Below, one piece after another: positions 33,600 to 45,172 of a DNA stretch of 64,000 nt. Numbering within the stretch: position 1 is the stretch's first letter; each line of letters opens with the position of its first letter. Below the pieces are notes generated by a model that ran no database searches, was not told where the DNA came from, and saw only the letters and a list, made by a program, of their open reading frames with translations. Both the position numbers and the translations under genes were made by a program. Source of the stretch: Phlegmacium glaucopus (taxonomy: Eukaryota; Basidiomycota; Agaricomycetes; Agaricales; Cortinariaceae); NCBI GenBank assembly GCA_015039465.1, contig MU130011.1, positions 101,150 through 165,149 of the forward strand, in the 5' to 3' direction.

Positions 33600-35800
33600 A
33601 TGAAAACACATTATGTATGGTTGTAGTCTGAACAGCAGAGTAAGCTCACAGTTGGGATATGTTGGTCATAGACCAGTGAGCTGATGCACCAGGGACGGGA
33701 CAGTCAGGTGACTGTTCTGAATCTGTAATTGGGATGACAACCCAACCGGTCAGGACTGGCTACCTCAGAAAATGATGACCTGGTCAGAAACATTTTGGAC
33801 CAGGTCAGAATTAGTAGCCAGCTGGAAGATATCCCAGCCAGCACTGAATTGGTAGGGAAGGAAATAATTGGGGCCTCCCAGGTCCAAACCAAGTTGGTAG
33901 CTAGCTGGAAAATACTCTGGGCCTCCCAGGTCTGAATTGAATTGGTCGGTAGCTAGAAAAATAAATTCTGGAAACATTCCAGGCCTAGCAGGTTGGCATC
34001 AAATCAATTGCCAGTAGGAAAATATTTGGGTTGGAAATGAATCAGTGCCCATCAGAATTGTAGCCGTACATGGATGTTTGGTTCACCACCTGAATTCCAC
34101 CAAGAACATTGGATGGGTTTTCAGGTGACCGACCACCCTAGATCTAACAAAATACTTGGTCGGGTGACCACCCGAGTCCCAGCCAGTTCTACCAGTGTAT
34201 TGGTGACATCACCCGACTTTTCAGAACAATACATGTAGCTAAAGAAACAATATACATGTCTGAATGCTAAAGTTCTCTAACACATCTGAGGGGAACTGCC
34301 AGATGGTTTGTCCGACGACACCCTATCTGGACCAAATGTCTGATGATTTGCTTGAGAACAGTCAGTTTCTGCGATTGGCCTAATATCCTAAACGACTTAC
34401 CTTCTTTGGCACATGCACAGTCTGTAAAAAGGGGGTTTTTAAACTTGTAGACAGAAGTATGAGTGAAAACAAATACCTTATACCGACCTCACACCCCAAG
34501 GATGCACATGCCCTCATCCATTGTTTTCCAATATCGGCTAACATAAGTGCCGATCTTCCAGGGGGCCATGTGATTTGCCTGGTATTGTACTAGCTGGCCT
34601 TTTGTTTTTGTGCCCATTGTGTATGATGACTGGGTGACTGCTGATCGGTAAGGGAGAATTTTATTAGTATTACATAATGAAATAAGCCAATTCTCCCATG
34701 GCCTGTTTGGGTGGATCAATGCCAGTTGTGTCTGGCTGGTCCACAATTGGGCATGCCAGTCTGCAAGTATGGGCAATTGGGTCAGGCTGACAGTAGGGTC
34801 CATGTGGCCCGGTTGGCATGGTGTGACCTGGCTGGTCCACAATCAGGCATGGTACAGATATTATGCCTGTTTGGTGACTAAATTGGCTATGGGCATTTTT
34901 TAACTCATGCACCATTTATTACTCCCTTACAACGTAGTTAGCAACGTGCCAGGCAACGTGTTTGAAATGAGGTGGATGGCCAGTAGTATATAAGACCCAG
35001 CTATATAAATTTTATCAAACCTCTAATGTTGTCCGGTAAAGCGCAAAGAATGCCAGACAAGTTTCAGGAAGGATCTTATTGAAGGATCGGGGGACAAACA
35101 GTCAACACCGCCAAGACATACAAATGACTGCCATGTTCCTCCCACAGTGCTCCCTCTAAGCAACCACTCCCTGTCCCCGAACCCCCATCTGTGCCCCTCA
35201 GACACTACAGTGAAAAAATGACTTAGGGGAAACCAATTACTCAATGTACCTGGATGCCACCTTGCCAACCAATGAAGAAGTAAGAGCATCATATGGCAAT
35301 GTATTAAATTCTGCAGGCAATCTGTGCTGAGCTGATTTTTGAATAGGGTCAGAACAATTATATGCGGCAATGGCTACCGAAGAGATCAGCCTATCTGAAG
35401 TGTTTGCTCCACACTGAAGTGAATGAGGTGAAAACCTGCACCTGCTGTGGAAAGTTGGCCCGTTGGTGATGTTTGTGTTGTCTGAGCCAGCCTATGTTTT
35501 GTTGGGAATGCTGTCGTATAACTCACAAACAGCTTATCTATCACTGATTACAAAAATGGACTGGGTTGTTTTTCCAAGATGCAGGTTTATGGGAGGTGGG
35601 TGTGAGGCTATCTGTCAGCCATATGGGAGAGAATTGCCTGTCTCAAGGGGTCTTACTTGAGGCATGTTGGGACCATGAGGCCAAAAGGATTGGGAGGATA
35701 CTTTAGCAACTGAGAACCCTCCTCTGTGATCACCCATACTGCAGCCACATGATGGAGAAGGGATGATGACAGCAAGAGTACCTTATGCTTCTCACATAAA
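33600..35800. other. Repeat-derived DNA without intact gene
   Basis: Two motif-rich stretches, at 33,690-34,200 (GGTCAGG, GACCTGG and CCAGGTC words) and 34,690-34,880 (GGCATGCC, CTGGCTGGTCCACAA repeats), resemble the motif-iterating elements elsewhere in the island. No supported coding frame was found. The stretch 35,340-35,700 may be the far N-terminal part of the KDZ relic. Confidence 0.35.
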
Positions 35801-36309
35801 AATAAAAGAGGCCAAGGAGACAAAAGAAGTTGTTTTTCTTGTTAATGGTGACTGGCACAACTCTGAATTAATCTCCTAGAAAGATCCTTGCAAATCACTT
35901 GAAAGTAGTTTTTGGGCCATTCTGGACTCAAACACAGGATTGGGAATCAAAGACATCACCGGGATTGGAGTGCATGCATGTGCTTGGCATGGTTGCTATG
36001 CACCATTTTACAAAGGGGGAACAGCAGAAGTGCATCAAGAATCACATTTTGCTGCCAGCCCTTATATTTCCCTCCCCCCAGCTGAGCTTGAAAAGGCTAT
36101 CAGGATGTTTCATGTCCATGGCCACCAAGATTCTTGTTTCTTTCAGTTTGCAACTAGCTTCATGAAAGGGGCAGGGATGGTGGATGGGGAAATCCTGGAG
36201 ACACTGTGGAGTACTTTAAACAGCATTTCACCAAGCATGCGAATTGCATCAGTTGCCCACTGATTGGAGGTTCTGGATGATCACATGAATGATAGCAACT
36301 GGAAAAAAA

Positions 36310-36395
36310 TTTAGGGATTTAGAGGTTAGGCTTAGGGTTAGATTTAGATTTAGGGGTTAGGCTTAGGGCTTAGGGTTTAGGGTTTAGGGATGGGG
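36310..36395 (+). repeat. Interstitial telomere-like repeats
   Basis: Runs of TTTAGGG, TTAGGC and TTAGGG-like words, for example GGGTTTAGGGTTTAGGG near 36,376, sit inside the KDZ relic. Confidence 0.6.
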
Positions 36396-36439
36396 ATATT
36401 TTCTGTCCATGCGGTAGCACATTCTTAGGTTAGGAGGGG

Positions 36440-36575
36440 ATACAGGCATGTTTTGTACTTCCACTGGACTCTGACTGGACTCTGACTGGACTCTGACTGG
36501 ACTTTTCTGGAGTCCGCCAGACTCCAGTCAGTCCGGCGGAATTCTTGCCAGACAATGTGGGGGAGTGTAAAGTCC
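36440..36575. mobile_element. Motif element fragment with GGACTCTGACT repeats
   Basis: Four tandem copies of GGACTCTGACT are followed by a partly inverted segment (GGAGTCCGCC, AGTCCGGCGG). The right end GTGGGGGAGTGTAAAG matches the terminus of the CTTTAC...TCCC elements at 45,951, 48,270 and 38,281. The left end was not found. It sits within the KDZ relic. Confidence 0.45.
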
Positions 36576-38280
36576 TCGCCCAAACCATCATCAAAAAATA
36601 TAACCAGGCCATCAAAAATGAGCTGGACAGCAGGGCGTACTTCCAGGAATTATCAACAGTGCTGACCGCTGAGCAGATGAGACTATGGGAGAAGAAAATC
36701 TTGGAGGCTGAAGTCCTGTGCACAAAGTGTCCAGCTGAGATGAATGTAATGGCTCCTTGCATTAAAAAGGTCAGTTCACTCCATTGATATATTATGAGAC
36801 TTACTTTATGGCCAGTACTGACTTTGGCTGAGAAGAGACTTGATTTGTTGAAAAAGCAAGAGTGAGGGGTTGCAGCAGAAACTGCATGGTTGATGGCTGG
36901 TCTCAAGCCTGAAGAGCAACAGTAAGACCATCCAAACTTGCTTGGAATCCTCCCACTTGCTGATTGGTGAAGGTTGGAGATTGTTCAATTTTTTAGCCAG
37001 ATGGGGCACTATCCAACAGCAGAACATATCTCATCGTTGGGAAAACAATGTGACAATCTTGTCAAGTTGATGTCAAAGTTTAACACAGAATCCCAGAAGT
37101 ACCTTGGGGAGGCATTCATGGAATGTGTTTGACCAATTGAGCTAAGCCAAACTGGCTTTGAGGAGAGTTGGGATCCGATTGACCCTCCTGAAATACCTCC
37201 TGATGCTGCCTGGCCAGAATTATTTTCCATCACACTTCCTTCAGCCCTCCCTCCAGAATCTCCTCACCGTCTGCTACTCACCCGGTTCATGGAGAAGGAG
37301 CTTGAGCTACGGAGGGGACATGCCAACAATTGCCTTGCAGAAATACAAACCATAATTGGTCAAGAAGCATTTAAGTACAAGAGAATTCTGCAGCCTGCAA
37401 ATCATAAAGCCTGTCGAACCTGAGCCTGATCATCCATTCAAGCTGTCCATAGGACTTTGGTTCTACAATGTAGACTCTACTGACGGACCCAACATGCAAT
37501 GTTGAGCCTAGGCATGGAGTCAGCTGAGCTGACTGTGTACAAGGAACTTACTTACAACGACATCAAAGTTAGCTCTGCTATTTCCAATCCCAATATTCCA
37601 GGGTCCAGCTGAACTCAACTATCCTGGATATGGACAACCACAGTGTAGAGCTGACTGACACCCACCTGACAGAATGTGAGTTTCCAGCATTCTCTGTGTC
37701 CCCAACTCAGTATAAAAACAGTCTATGGGTCCATTGGCTTCGAGGGAGGGCACAACTACACCAATGGCAGGAAGAAGTAATTCTTACTTGAAATGAAATG
37801 CATTGGGCTACCAACTATTTTACTTTTCAGCACAGCCAATGGACCACATGGCAATTGTCTGACCCTGAGTTGACTGATGGACATCAAGCTTATGCAGAAC
37901 ACCAAAAAGCAATGTGGTCAGAGATGGGCCAACAAGTTAGGTGGGTATTCAAGGAAACCTGGGCCAACTTTGACTCTGATCCATCTGTATTTGGTTCCCC
38001 ACAATTGTAACTCTGATCCAGAAGTTGAAATCCAATTGATCACTTTGTAAAAAAAAATTGATCTATGACCACTATGTCTGACTGTGAAAAACCGACAATC
38101 ATTCACAAGTTCCGGTATTTGCCAGTGTCCCAGCAATGGAAAAATGACAATGAAGAGATGGCATGGCTCAACTACATGACATCAAGGCTCCGGGCTGCTC
38201 TGTGCAAATGGGCAATATCAGCACCACCACCCAAAGCTGTGCAGTGGTGGTGGACAGGCTTGCAAAACAAATTAGGAGGT

Positions 38281-39698
38281 CTTTACACTCCCTGGGTTAA
38301 TCCATATGGAACCCATGGAGTCCATTCCATGGATTCCATATGGAATGACTTTTGGCTGAGTCCCTAGCCATTTTTTCATTCCATAGGCACCATGGATTCC
38401 ATATGGAATGGCCATGGAATAGTCATGTTCCATATGGAATCCAAGTCCATTCCATGTGGATTCCAGGTGGAATCCATATGGATGTACTCCATACCCATTC
38501 CATACCCATTCCATGGAATATACAGATGGATTCCATACCATTCCATACCCATTCTATGGAATATAGAGATGGACTCCATACCATTCCATACCCATTTCAT
38601 GGAATATAGAGATGGACTCCATCCCATTTCATGGAGTATACAGATGGATTCTACACCTATTCCACACTTATTTTATGTGGATTCTGTGTGGACTCCGTAT
38701 GGATTTTTATACAGGATGGGTGTGGAATAGGTGTGTAATCCATCTGTATATTCCATGGAATGGGTTTGGAGTCTATCCCTATATTCCATAGAATAGGTAT
38801 GGAGTCCATGTTACATTCTGTCACACGTTACTCTGGTCCAACTCCGTCGGAGTCGTTTCCAGTAGTCCGTACTCCGTTCCAGTACTTTCCCTTGTCTCCG
38901 ACTCTACTCCTCCTACGTCCAACTCCAAGACTTCTCCATATCATTCCGACTCTTCCGACGATATCCCAAACCCCTTACCACACCTTCATCATAACAACTA
39001 TTCCTTTGTCATCACTTTCCCACTATCAGTCAGCACACCAGCCATGGATTATTCACCCAAGAATGCAGGACCTTTTCCGGGAGCAGAACACAGCACTTAT
39101 ATTTATATTCTATATTTCGGTTGCAATTCCTTTTATATTTAAAGTACTCGAACTTGTATGTTTTCCCTTAGTTTGAATATCAACCTAGTTTCCTCCTCCT
39201 AGTCATCCTCTAAGTTCCCGCAACTTCCGGTTCCACTCCGTTCTGTTCTTACTCCGAAATTAGGACACGAAGGTTTAGGGTAGCACAGCACATACGCTGA
39301 GGCTATAGTCCTTTCCCATTCCGTGGTTCCGTTCTGATCAGACTCCGTCTGATCCGGTTTTACTTCAACGTTTTACTCCAATGTTTTCCCTTTGTTCTAA
39401 ACTTAACAGTCCATCTTTATATTCCATGGAATGGGTATGGAATCCATCTACATATTCTATGGAATAGGTATGGAATGAGTATGGAGTCCATCTGTGTATT
39501 CCATGGAATAGGTATGGACTCCATCTGTATATTCCATGGAATGAGTATGGAATGGGTATGGAAAAGTATGGACTCCATCTCTATATTCCATGGAATAGGT
39601 ATAGAATCCATTTGTATTTTATGGATTCCATTCCTCATTCCATGGAATCCACCCTCTATTTTATGGAATCCATATGGATTAACCCAGGGAGGGTAAAG
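38281..39698. mobile_element. TIR element with CCATGG-palindrome repeats, split by a solo LTR
   Basis: The terminal inverted repeats are CTTTACACTCCCTGGGTTAA (38,281) and the complement of CTTTACCCTCCCTGGGTTAA (ending 39,698), both continuing into ATCCATATGGA. The inside iterates ATTCCATGGAAT with spacers of the type ATAGAGATGGACTCCATACC, giving open frames on both strands that are not genes. A solo LTR is inserted at 38,809-39,408. The element's partner copy, inverted, lies at 47,545-48,095. Confidence 0.7.
38809..39408 (-). mobile_element. Solo LTR with 5-base target duplication
   Basis: 600 bases starting TGTTACATTCTGTCACACG and ending CTAAACTTAACA, flanked on both sides by GTCCA (38,804-38,808 and 39,409-39,413). 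The uninterrupted paralogue at about 47,834 has a single GTCCA at the same point. It is the reverse complement of the LTRs at 40,661 and 44,594 as read on the plus strand, so it points the other way on paper (TGTTACA first). Confidence 0.9.
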
Positions 39699-39744
39699 TA
39701 AACTAGGTGGTTGGAAGTGTGGCTAGTCATAATTCTGCTTTAAA

Positions 39745-40185
39745 TCAAGTTTTGTCAACTAATAAGTGAAATGGTAGTAGGTTCACATGCATGTTGAGCA
39801 AGTCCATGGGAGAGGTGCAAGTTCCTCCTACAATCATTATTGCTGCACTCCTTTGTACTGATGCTAGTTTGCTAAGTGCAGATCTTGCTCCTTTTTTTGC
39901 CTTGACTGAGTCTGCACATAGTGATGGCCCTAGGAACCTGTCTGCTCCATATAACATTCTAGGCACCACCAGGTACGGTCTTCTCATGTGCCTGTCTGAC
40001 ACCCCTCCTGATGGTTTCACTAGTCTTGTGCATTGTCTTAACCACTCTCTACCTTTTCCTAGTGCCACCACCATTTGTTCCTTCCATCTTAGTTCTCTGT
40101 CTACTGTATGTGTAGACCTAGGAACTTGACCAATTGGACTGATTTGATGCTGTGTCCATTTAGTATGAGGTTTTTTCAATATCAC
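39745..40185 (-). pseudogene. Non-LTR retrotransposon (LINE) polyprotein fragment
   Basis: An open minus-strand frame of about 146 codons contains LGKGREWLRQCTRLVKPSGG, VVPRMLYGADRFL, KLASVQRSAAIMIVGG and HVNLLPFHLLVDK. This is the segment after the reverse transcriptase core, before RNase H, in LINE-type elements common in Agaricomycetes (AVPRMLYAADVFL ... QRSAAILITGA ... HANLLPFHLLVDK). The flanking RT and RNase H parts are absent. Confidence 0.7.
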
Positions 40186-40660
40186 CTGTTTATACTCTCA
40201 ATCTCTCTCAAACTCTTAAAGACAATGCCTTGAGACAATCTCTTGGCACTCTTTAGAGCTCATTTTACAAATGAATGAATCTTTATACAACTGTTTACAG
40301 TCAGAGACATCTGAACCGTTTGAAGCTGTAACAAGGGGAGGAATTCCTGGAATTCTGCTGAGGATAGGTAAACTACACTGTGACAAGTAAGACACCCAGC
40401 AAACACATACAGTGTAGTCATCTTGAGTGGTAATTTATAATGTATAAAAAGTTAAAATTTGATTTTTCTAAAAATAATTTATCATAAAAAAGTTGATTAT
40501 ATGCAGTATTTTTTATTCATTTACAGCTGTTTTCATATTGATAGGCCATCACTCAAGAAACACACATATACAGAGCTTACCACTTGATGCCCCAAAAATG
40601 GTAAATATCTTCTAACATTTAGAGTCTGCCTGCAAGCCAAAAGCAACTAACAGTAGCCTG
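40186..40660. other. No gene seen
   Basis: AT-rich spacer between the LINE fragment and the LTR element. Confidence 0.45.
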
Positions 40661-41240
40661 TGTTAAGTTCGAGAACTCTGTTCCGGAGTTTCGGACGGAG
40701 TCACAGACGGAGTCACGGAACGGAGTCACGGAAAGGATAGGACTTAGCCTCAGCTTATGTGCTGTGCTACCCAGAACCTTCGTGTCCTAGATTTCGGAGT
40801 AAGACGGAGCGGAGCGGAACCGGAAGTTGCAAAGAACTTAGAGGAAGACCAAGAGTGGGAAACTAAGTCGATATTCGAACTGAGGAAAACATACAAGTTT
40901 CGAGTACTTAAATATAAAAGGAATAGCATCCGAAATATAAAATATAAATATAAATGCTGCGTTCTGCTCCCGGAAGGTCCTGCATTCTTGGGGTGAATAA
41001 TCCATAGCTGGTGTGCTGACTGATGGTGGGAAAGTGATGACAAAGAAATAGTTGTTATGACGAAGGTGTGGTAAGGGGTTTGGGATATCGTCGGAAGAGT
41101 CGGAATGATACGGAGAAGTCTCGGAGTCGGACGTAGGAGGAGTAGAGTCGGAGACAAGGGAAAGTACTGGAACGGAGTACGGACTACCGGAAACAACTCC
41201 GACGGAGTCGGACCGGAGTAACGTATGACGGAATGTAACA
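40661..41240 (-). repeat. LTR (3' LTR with respect to gag)
   Basis: On the plus strand it begins TGTTAAGTTCGAGAACTC and ends GACGGAATGTAACA. The target duplication GCCTG precedes it. Confidence 0.88.
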
Positions 41241-41408
41241 GTACCTCCCTGTCAAGGCCGAGACCCTCGAGGCCACGTGATGGTCCATGCGAGGTTGGCG
41301 TGGTATAAAGACCGTCGGAGACTGGTGGATCTTCACTTCGATAACTCTCCTCACCTCTCCATCCTCGGATAACTTCCTAAACCACCATCCTCTAAAACAA
41401 AAAACACT

Positions 41409-42263
41409 ATGAGTTCCAACAACAAAGCCGGCTCCTCCCTCCCCCCTGCTTCGCAACGAGCAAGGCTCGAAGAAGCACGAGAGCGTCGGCGGAAAGAGCG
41501 GGAGGAGGAAGAGAAGCGGGAAGAAGCGGAGATTGAGGAAGCCCGGAGGCTAGAGGAGGAGGAGGAGAGACTGAAGGTGGAGGCGGAGGCGGAGAGACAA
41601 CGGGTAGAAGTGGAGAGGAAGAGAGTCGAAGCGGAAAGGAAAAGCAGGGAGGAGCAGCAGCAGAAACTGCTGGAGATGCAGCGGGTTCGAAAGGCGGAGG
41701 AGCAGAGGAGGAGGGAAGCGGAGGTCATCAACATAGATGACGAAGAAGTAGAAGAAGAACAGGAAGACAACGGGATGGAGGCGGGGCCCAGTGTCCCAAA
41801 GAAAAGAAAGTTAAACGAGAAAGTAAGTGCACTCCGGTAAAAAACAAGGAAAACATAATACTAAAAGAAATCATAGGAACAAGTAACTCCGACCATGGAA
41901 GAAAACCGGCCGGCCTGCGCCCAATGTACAGGCACAGCCACCATATGCCACGGAAAGACACGGGGGCCTGGGTGCTGGAGATGCTACCAGCTGAAAAAAC
42001 GCTGCAGCATAGTCGGAGGGAAGAAAAGGATGGTGGCGGTGGAACTGCCAGCGGAGAGGGTCGGAGGGAAAGCAAAAGGAAAAGGAAAGGCAAAGGAGGT
42101 GCCGGAGTTGGAAACGGAAGGAATGGATAGGATGGCGGATGCATTGGAGATGATAGGAGGGTGGTTGAAGAAGTTGGAAGCGGAGACAGAGAGAACGGAC
42201 GGAGGGAAGGACGGAGGAGCGGAGACGGAAGGGATGGAAGGAGTAGAAAAAACAAAAGAGTAG
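41409..42263 (+). CDS. Antisense accessory gene of the LTR element: coiled coil plus Zn2Cys6-like cluster
   Basis: Exon 1 (41,409-41,822) and exon 2 (41,877-42,263) join across a 54-base GTAAGT...TAG intron to 266 residues with no stop. Residues about 15-115 are a highly charged Glu/Arg coiled coil, followed by an acidic patch (VINIDDEEVEEEQED) and a basic KKRKLNEK motif at the splice. Exon 2 starts with ACAQCTGTATICHGKTRG and then PGCWRCYQLKKRC, spacing CX2CX6CX8CX2CX6C, the spacing of fungal Zn(II)2Cys6 DNA-binding clusters. A GKAKGKGKAKE basic stretch follows. It is transcribed opposite to gag. An intact spliced frame in a young element argues that it is, or recently was, used. Function is unknown: it could regulate the element or be a captured host gene. 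Confidence 0.65.
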
Positions 42264-42519
42264 ACTAGAAAGTAAATAATATTTTTTACTGTGTTGTTGT
42301 TTTGTTTGTTATATAAAAATAATTGTTTTCTTGACTTTGTTTTGTGAAACGGAAGACTAAGATAACAGAAAGGAAAAGAACGGAAAAGACATGGAAAGGA
42401 ACGGAAACAACAAGGAAACAAAAGGAATGAGACGGAAAAGGAAACAAGGGAGCGGAAGAGGAGGTGTCGTAAGAAGGAACATGGAATGCCATGGGAAGCA
42501 GTTTGCAGTCCACAAGGTG

Positions 42520-43669
42520 GTTAAAGAGATCCATGGAAATTGAGTCCCGGGGACAGGACAGAGGAAGGAGTTGCACAATGTTTGGTTTTGGAATGAGAAC
42601 AGGCGGTGCAAGTCCGGAACGACAAGACAGGAAGATGTGGTGGAGGCTGCTGCAGAACGACTAGCAACGTCGACCGGAATGAACGGAAAGGAAAAGCATT
42701 GGTCTCCTTCGGAACGGAATGCCTTCATGAAAGCTGCAGCAGACACTAAGGAAATTCCAGGAGTAGTCAATGGTTTCGGAACAAACAGAATAACGGAAGG
42801 TGGTCCCGGAAACATCAGAAGGAGTTACATCCTTTGATCTCTCGGAACCCGCATCGGACATAATAATGTCAAATACCGGACAAGGGGCCTAGGTAAAAAC
42901 GGAAACAGGAACTGGAAGGATAAAAATACGGCCTCGGAAAGTTACACTGCTATCGACCCAATCAATCAACGGATTATGTAGGGTGAGCCAGTCAAGCCCA
43001 AGTACAGCAGGAAAATCAGAATCCAGCTTGGTTAATAAAAACCGGATTTTGTGGACGGATCCACAAGAAAACTGAATGGAAACAAAGGTAGCATGGGTAA
43101 ACATGCCCGCAGATGAGCCATAATAAAATGGAATCTCATCGGAGGAATCCGGAAAAATCGGAAAAATCGGAGAAAATGGAAAATGTCAAATAGAAGCGGA
43201 AAAGCTGAGATTCGGAAAATGAAGAGAAAAAGGAGAAACAAAAACTGTGGGGGTATCTGGAGAGACTATTGCATAGGACTGCAACAAATTCAGCACAGGG
43301 GCTCTCGCACATCACCGTCTGTGCTGCGTCCAGCAAATTGCTTAGACTTTTTCCTTCTCTGAGCCGGAGCCCTTCGACATAGCTGGAACGGAGTCAGGAA
43401 CGGAAACGGAAACGGTAGAGGCTCGGCCTCTAGCGGAGCTTGCCTTGGCTAAGTTACAGTCAGAAATACAATGACCGGACTTGCCACAAAAAAGACAGAG
43501 ATTATTATCCATCCGGCGTTGCCTTTCTTGCTGGGTAAGTCTACCCCGCAAGTCCAGCTTGCCTTCCAGATTGGGAATTGGAGGAGCGGAAACTTTACCG
43601 GAGTCTGCAGGCTTATCGGAATTTTGATCCGAAGGCCGAGACTGTTTTCTGGAACTGGAAGAAGGGTTG

Positions 43670-43704
<35 letters not shown>

Positions 43705-44573
43705 AACGGGAGGAAGGACCGGAAGATGGACTGGAGGAGGAAGAAGGAGTAGGAGGCTTCAGAGGATTTTGTTGCTGGCCAGGGACGGCTTCTCGAGAAC
43801 GTTCTTGCATACGTTCCCAATGTCGAGCATCAGCACTTTGAGCCTTTAGTCGCATTGCGGCCATGGTCCGGGGCTTGCCATCGCCTTTGGTAATTTCATC
43901 CTTGAGTCGGGAAGGCAAACCGTCATAAAACCTATACCTAAGAGCAGGCTCGCCCCAAGAACAGCGGACTGCCAAAGAGTTGAACCGGACTAAGTAATCG
44001 GAGATACATTGGCTATCCTTCATTCGGAGTGACATGAGTTCGTATTCTACGTCGGCGGATTCGTCGAAAGGACCAAAGTTGGAATGAAGTTCGCTGACAA
44101 AGAGATCCCAATCTTCAAGCCAAGACGGAGGCTCGTCGGTGAGACCGGAAATTCCAGGTTCAAACCATTCCTGAGCAACATCCCGGAGATAGGACAAAGC
44201 AAAGGTTACTCGCTTGGAGTCATCTCGGAATGTGTCGGAAGAGCTCCGGAAATAGAGCTTGCACTGGAAAAGAAAAGCTTTTAGTTTCTTAGGATCCTTA
44301 CCCGTGAAGGGTTCGGGCTCTCTAAGTCTGCCAGCCGAATCGGACTTGGCTGAAGATTTCCCGAGGGAATTCAAAGCGGAAACAAGTTGATTGATATGAA
44401 TAGATGGAGACTCAACTTCGTCCGTAGTACTCCGAGGTTCATCAATATGACTAGCCTCTTCAACTATATCGGGCACGGGAGTCTGCCTGGCGGGGGAGTG
44501 TTCATGGGACATATTTTCTTGTATCGGGAATGGATTTTTTGAAGTTTTAGAACGAGTTAGCATAGAAGGAGTG
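42520..44573 (-). pseudogene. gag-protease-truncated pol of the LTR element
   Basis: The frame begins near MLTRSKTSKNPFPIQENMSH. A Ty3-type gag core follows (REPEPFTGKDPKKLKAFLFQ, FALSYLRDVAQEWFEPGI, WDLFVSELHSNFGPFDES, YDGLPSRLKDEITKGDGKP). After a poly-T run that shifts the frame comes a CCHC zinc knuckle, CLFCGKSGHCISDC, about 43,500. Retropepsin-like remains (DSDFPAVLGLDWLTLHNPLI) are near 42,990. The linker VSAAAFMKAFRSEG and VVPDLHRLF lead to the point where reverse transcriptase should begin, but the sequence stops there at about 42,520. Several frame changes make it non-functional as one polyprotein. Confidence 0.75.
43668..43702. repeat. Poly-A/poly-T run inside gag
   Basis: About 34 A in a row on the plus strand, read as a Phe run in gag on the minus strand. 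The reading frame after the run differs from that before it. Confidence 0.85.
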
Positions 44574-44593
44574 GGTGAGAAGTTCGAATATAC

Positions 44594-45172
44594 TGTTAAG
44601 TTCGAGAACTCTGTTCCGGAGTTTCGGACGGAGTAACGGACGGAGTCACGGAACGGAGTCACGGAAAGGATAGGACTTAGCCTCAGCTTATGTGCTGTGC
44701 TACCCAGAACCTTCGTGTCCTAGATTTCGGAGTAAGACAGAGCGGAGCGGAACCGGAAGGTGCAAAGAACTTAGAGGAAGACCAAGAGTGGGAAACTAAG
44801 TCGATATTCGAACTGAGGAAAACATACAAGTTTCGAGTACTTAAATATAAAAGGAATAGCATCCGAAATATAAATATAAATATAAATGCTGCGTTCTGCT
44901 CCCGGAAGGTCCTGCATTCTTGGGGTGAATAATCCATAGCTGGTGTGCTGACTGATGGTGGGAAAGTGATGACAAAGAAATAGTTGTTATGACAAAGGTG
45001 TGGTAAGGGGTTTGGGATATCGTCGGAAGAGTCGGAATGATACGGAGAAGTCTCGGAGTCGGACGTAGGAGGAGGAGAGTCGGAGACAAGGGAAAGGACT
45101 GGAACGGAGTACGGACTACCGGAAACAACTCCGTCGGAGTCGGACCGGAGTAACGTGTGACGGAATGTAACA
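44594..45172 (-). repeat. LTR (5' LTR with respect to gag)
   Basis: Nearly identical to 40,661-41,240. The target duplication GCCTG follows directly at 45,173-45,177. Confidence 0.88.

Larger units (their letters stand above)
35826..38030 (+). pseudogene. KDZ-family DNA transposase relic
   Basis: Fragments in order are VNGDWHNSELIS, DSNTGLGIKDITGIGVHAC then AWHGCYAPF, FHVHGHQDSCFFQFATSFM then KGAGMVDGEILETLWSTLN, VLDDHMNDSNWKK, VLAQTIIKKYNQAIKNEL, LTAEQMRLWEKKILEAEV, ITLPSALPP and LLLTRFMEKELELRRGHAN, and WVHWLRGRAQLHQWQEEV. The HGC..P, K(F)H..GH.D.C and KGAG..DGE..E..W..LN motifs are signatures of Kyakuja-Dileera-Zisupton transposases, abundant in agaric genomes. The copy has many stops and frameshifts and is interrupted at about 36,300-36,575 by unrelated repeats. 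It is inactive. Confidence 0.8.
40661..45172 (-). mobile_element. Young Ty3-type LTR retrotransposon derivative lacking RT and integrase
   Basis: LTRs of 580 and 579 bases (40,661-41,240 and 44,594-45,172) differ at about ten positions by eye. Both are TG...CA bounded, and the element is flanked by the 5-base duplication GCCTG (40,656-40,660 and 45,173-45,177). The 3.35 kb interior carries a minus-strand gag/protease remnant and, on the opposite strand near the 3' end, a spliced accessory gene. No reverse transcriptase, RNase H or integrase motif is visible, so movement would need another element. Unlike its surroundings it is rich in CpG, consistent with recent insertion. Confidence 0.88.

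Noticed and set aside
38352..38730. Plus- and minus-strand frames rich in His/Ile/Pro/Trp
   Set aside because: They arise from the CCATTCCATGGAATGG words of a motif element; both strands are open for the same reason.
43613..43720. Gag ending in a Phe run as the true C-terminus
   Set aside because: The Phe run is the poly-T tract; the zinc knuckle continues in another frame beyond it.
40661..45172. Complete autonomous Gypsy element
   Set aside because: No reverse transcriptase, RNase H or integrase motif could be found on either strand.
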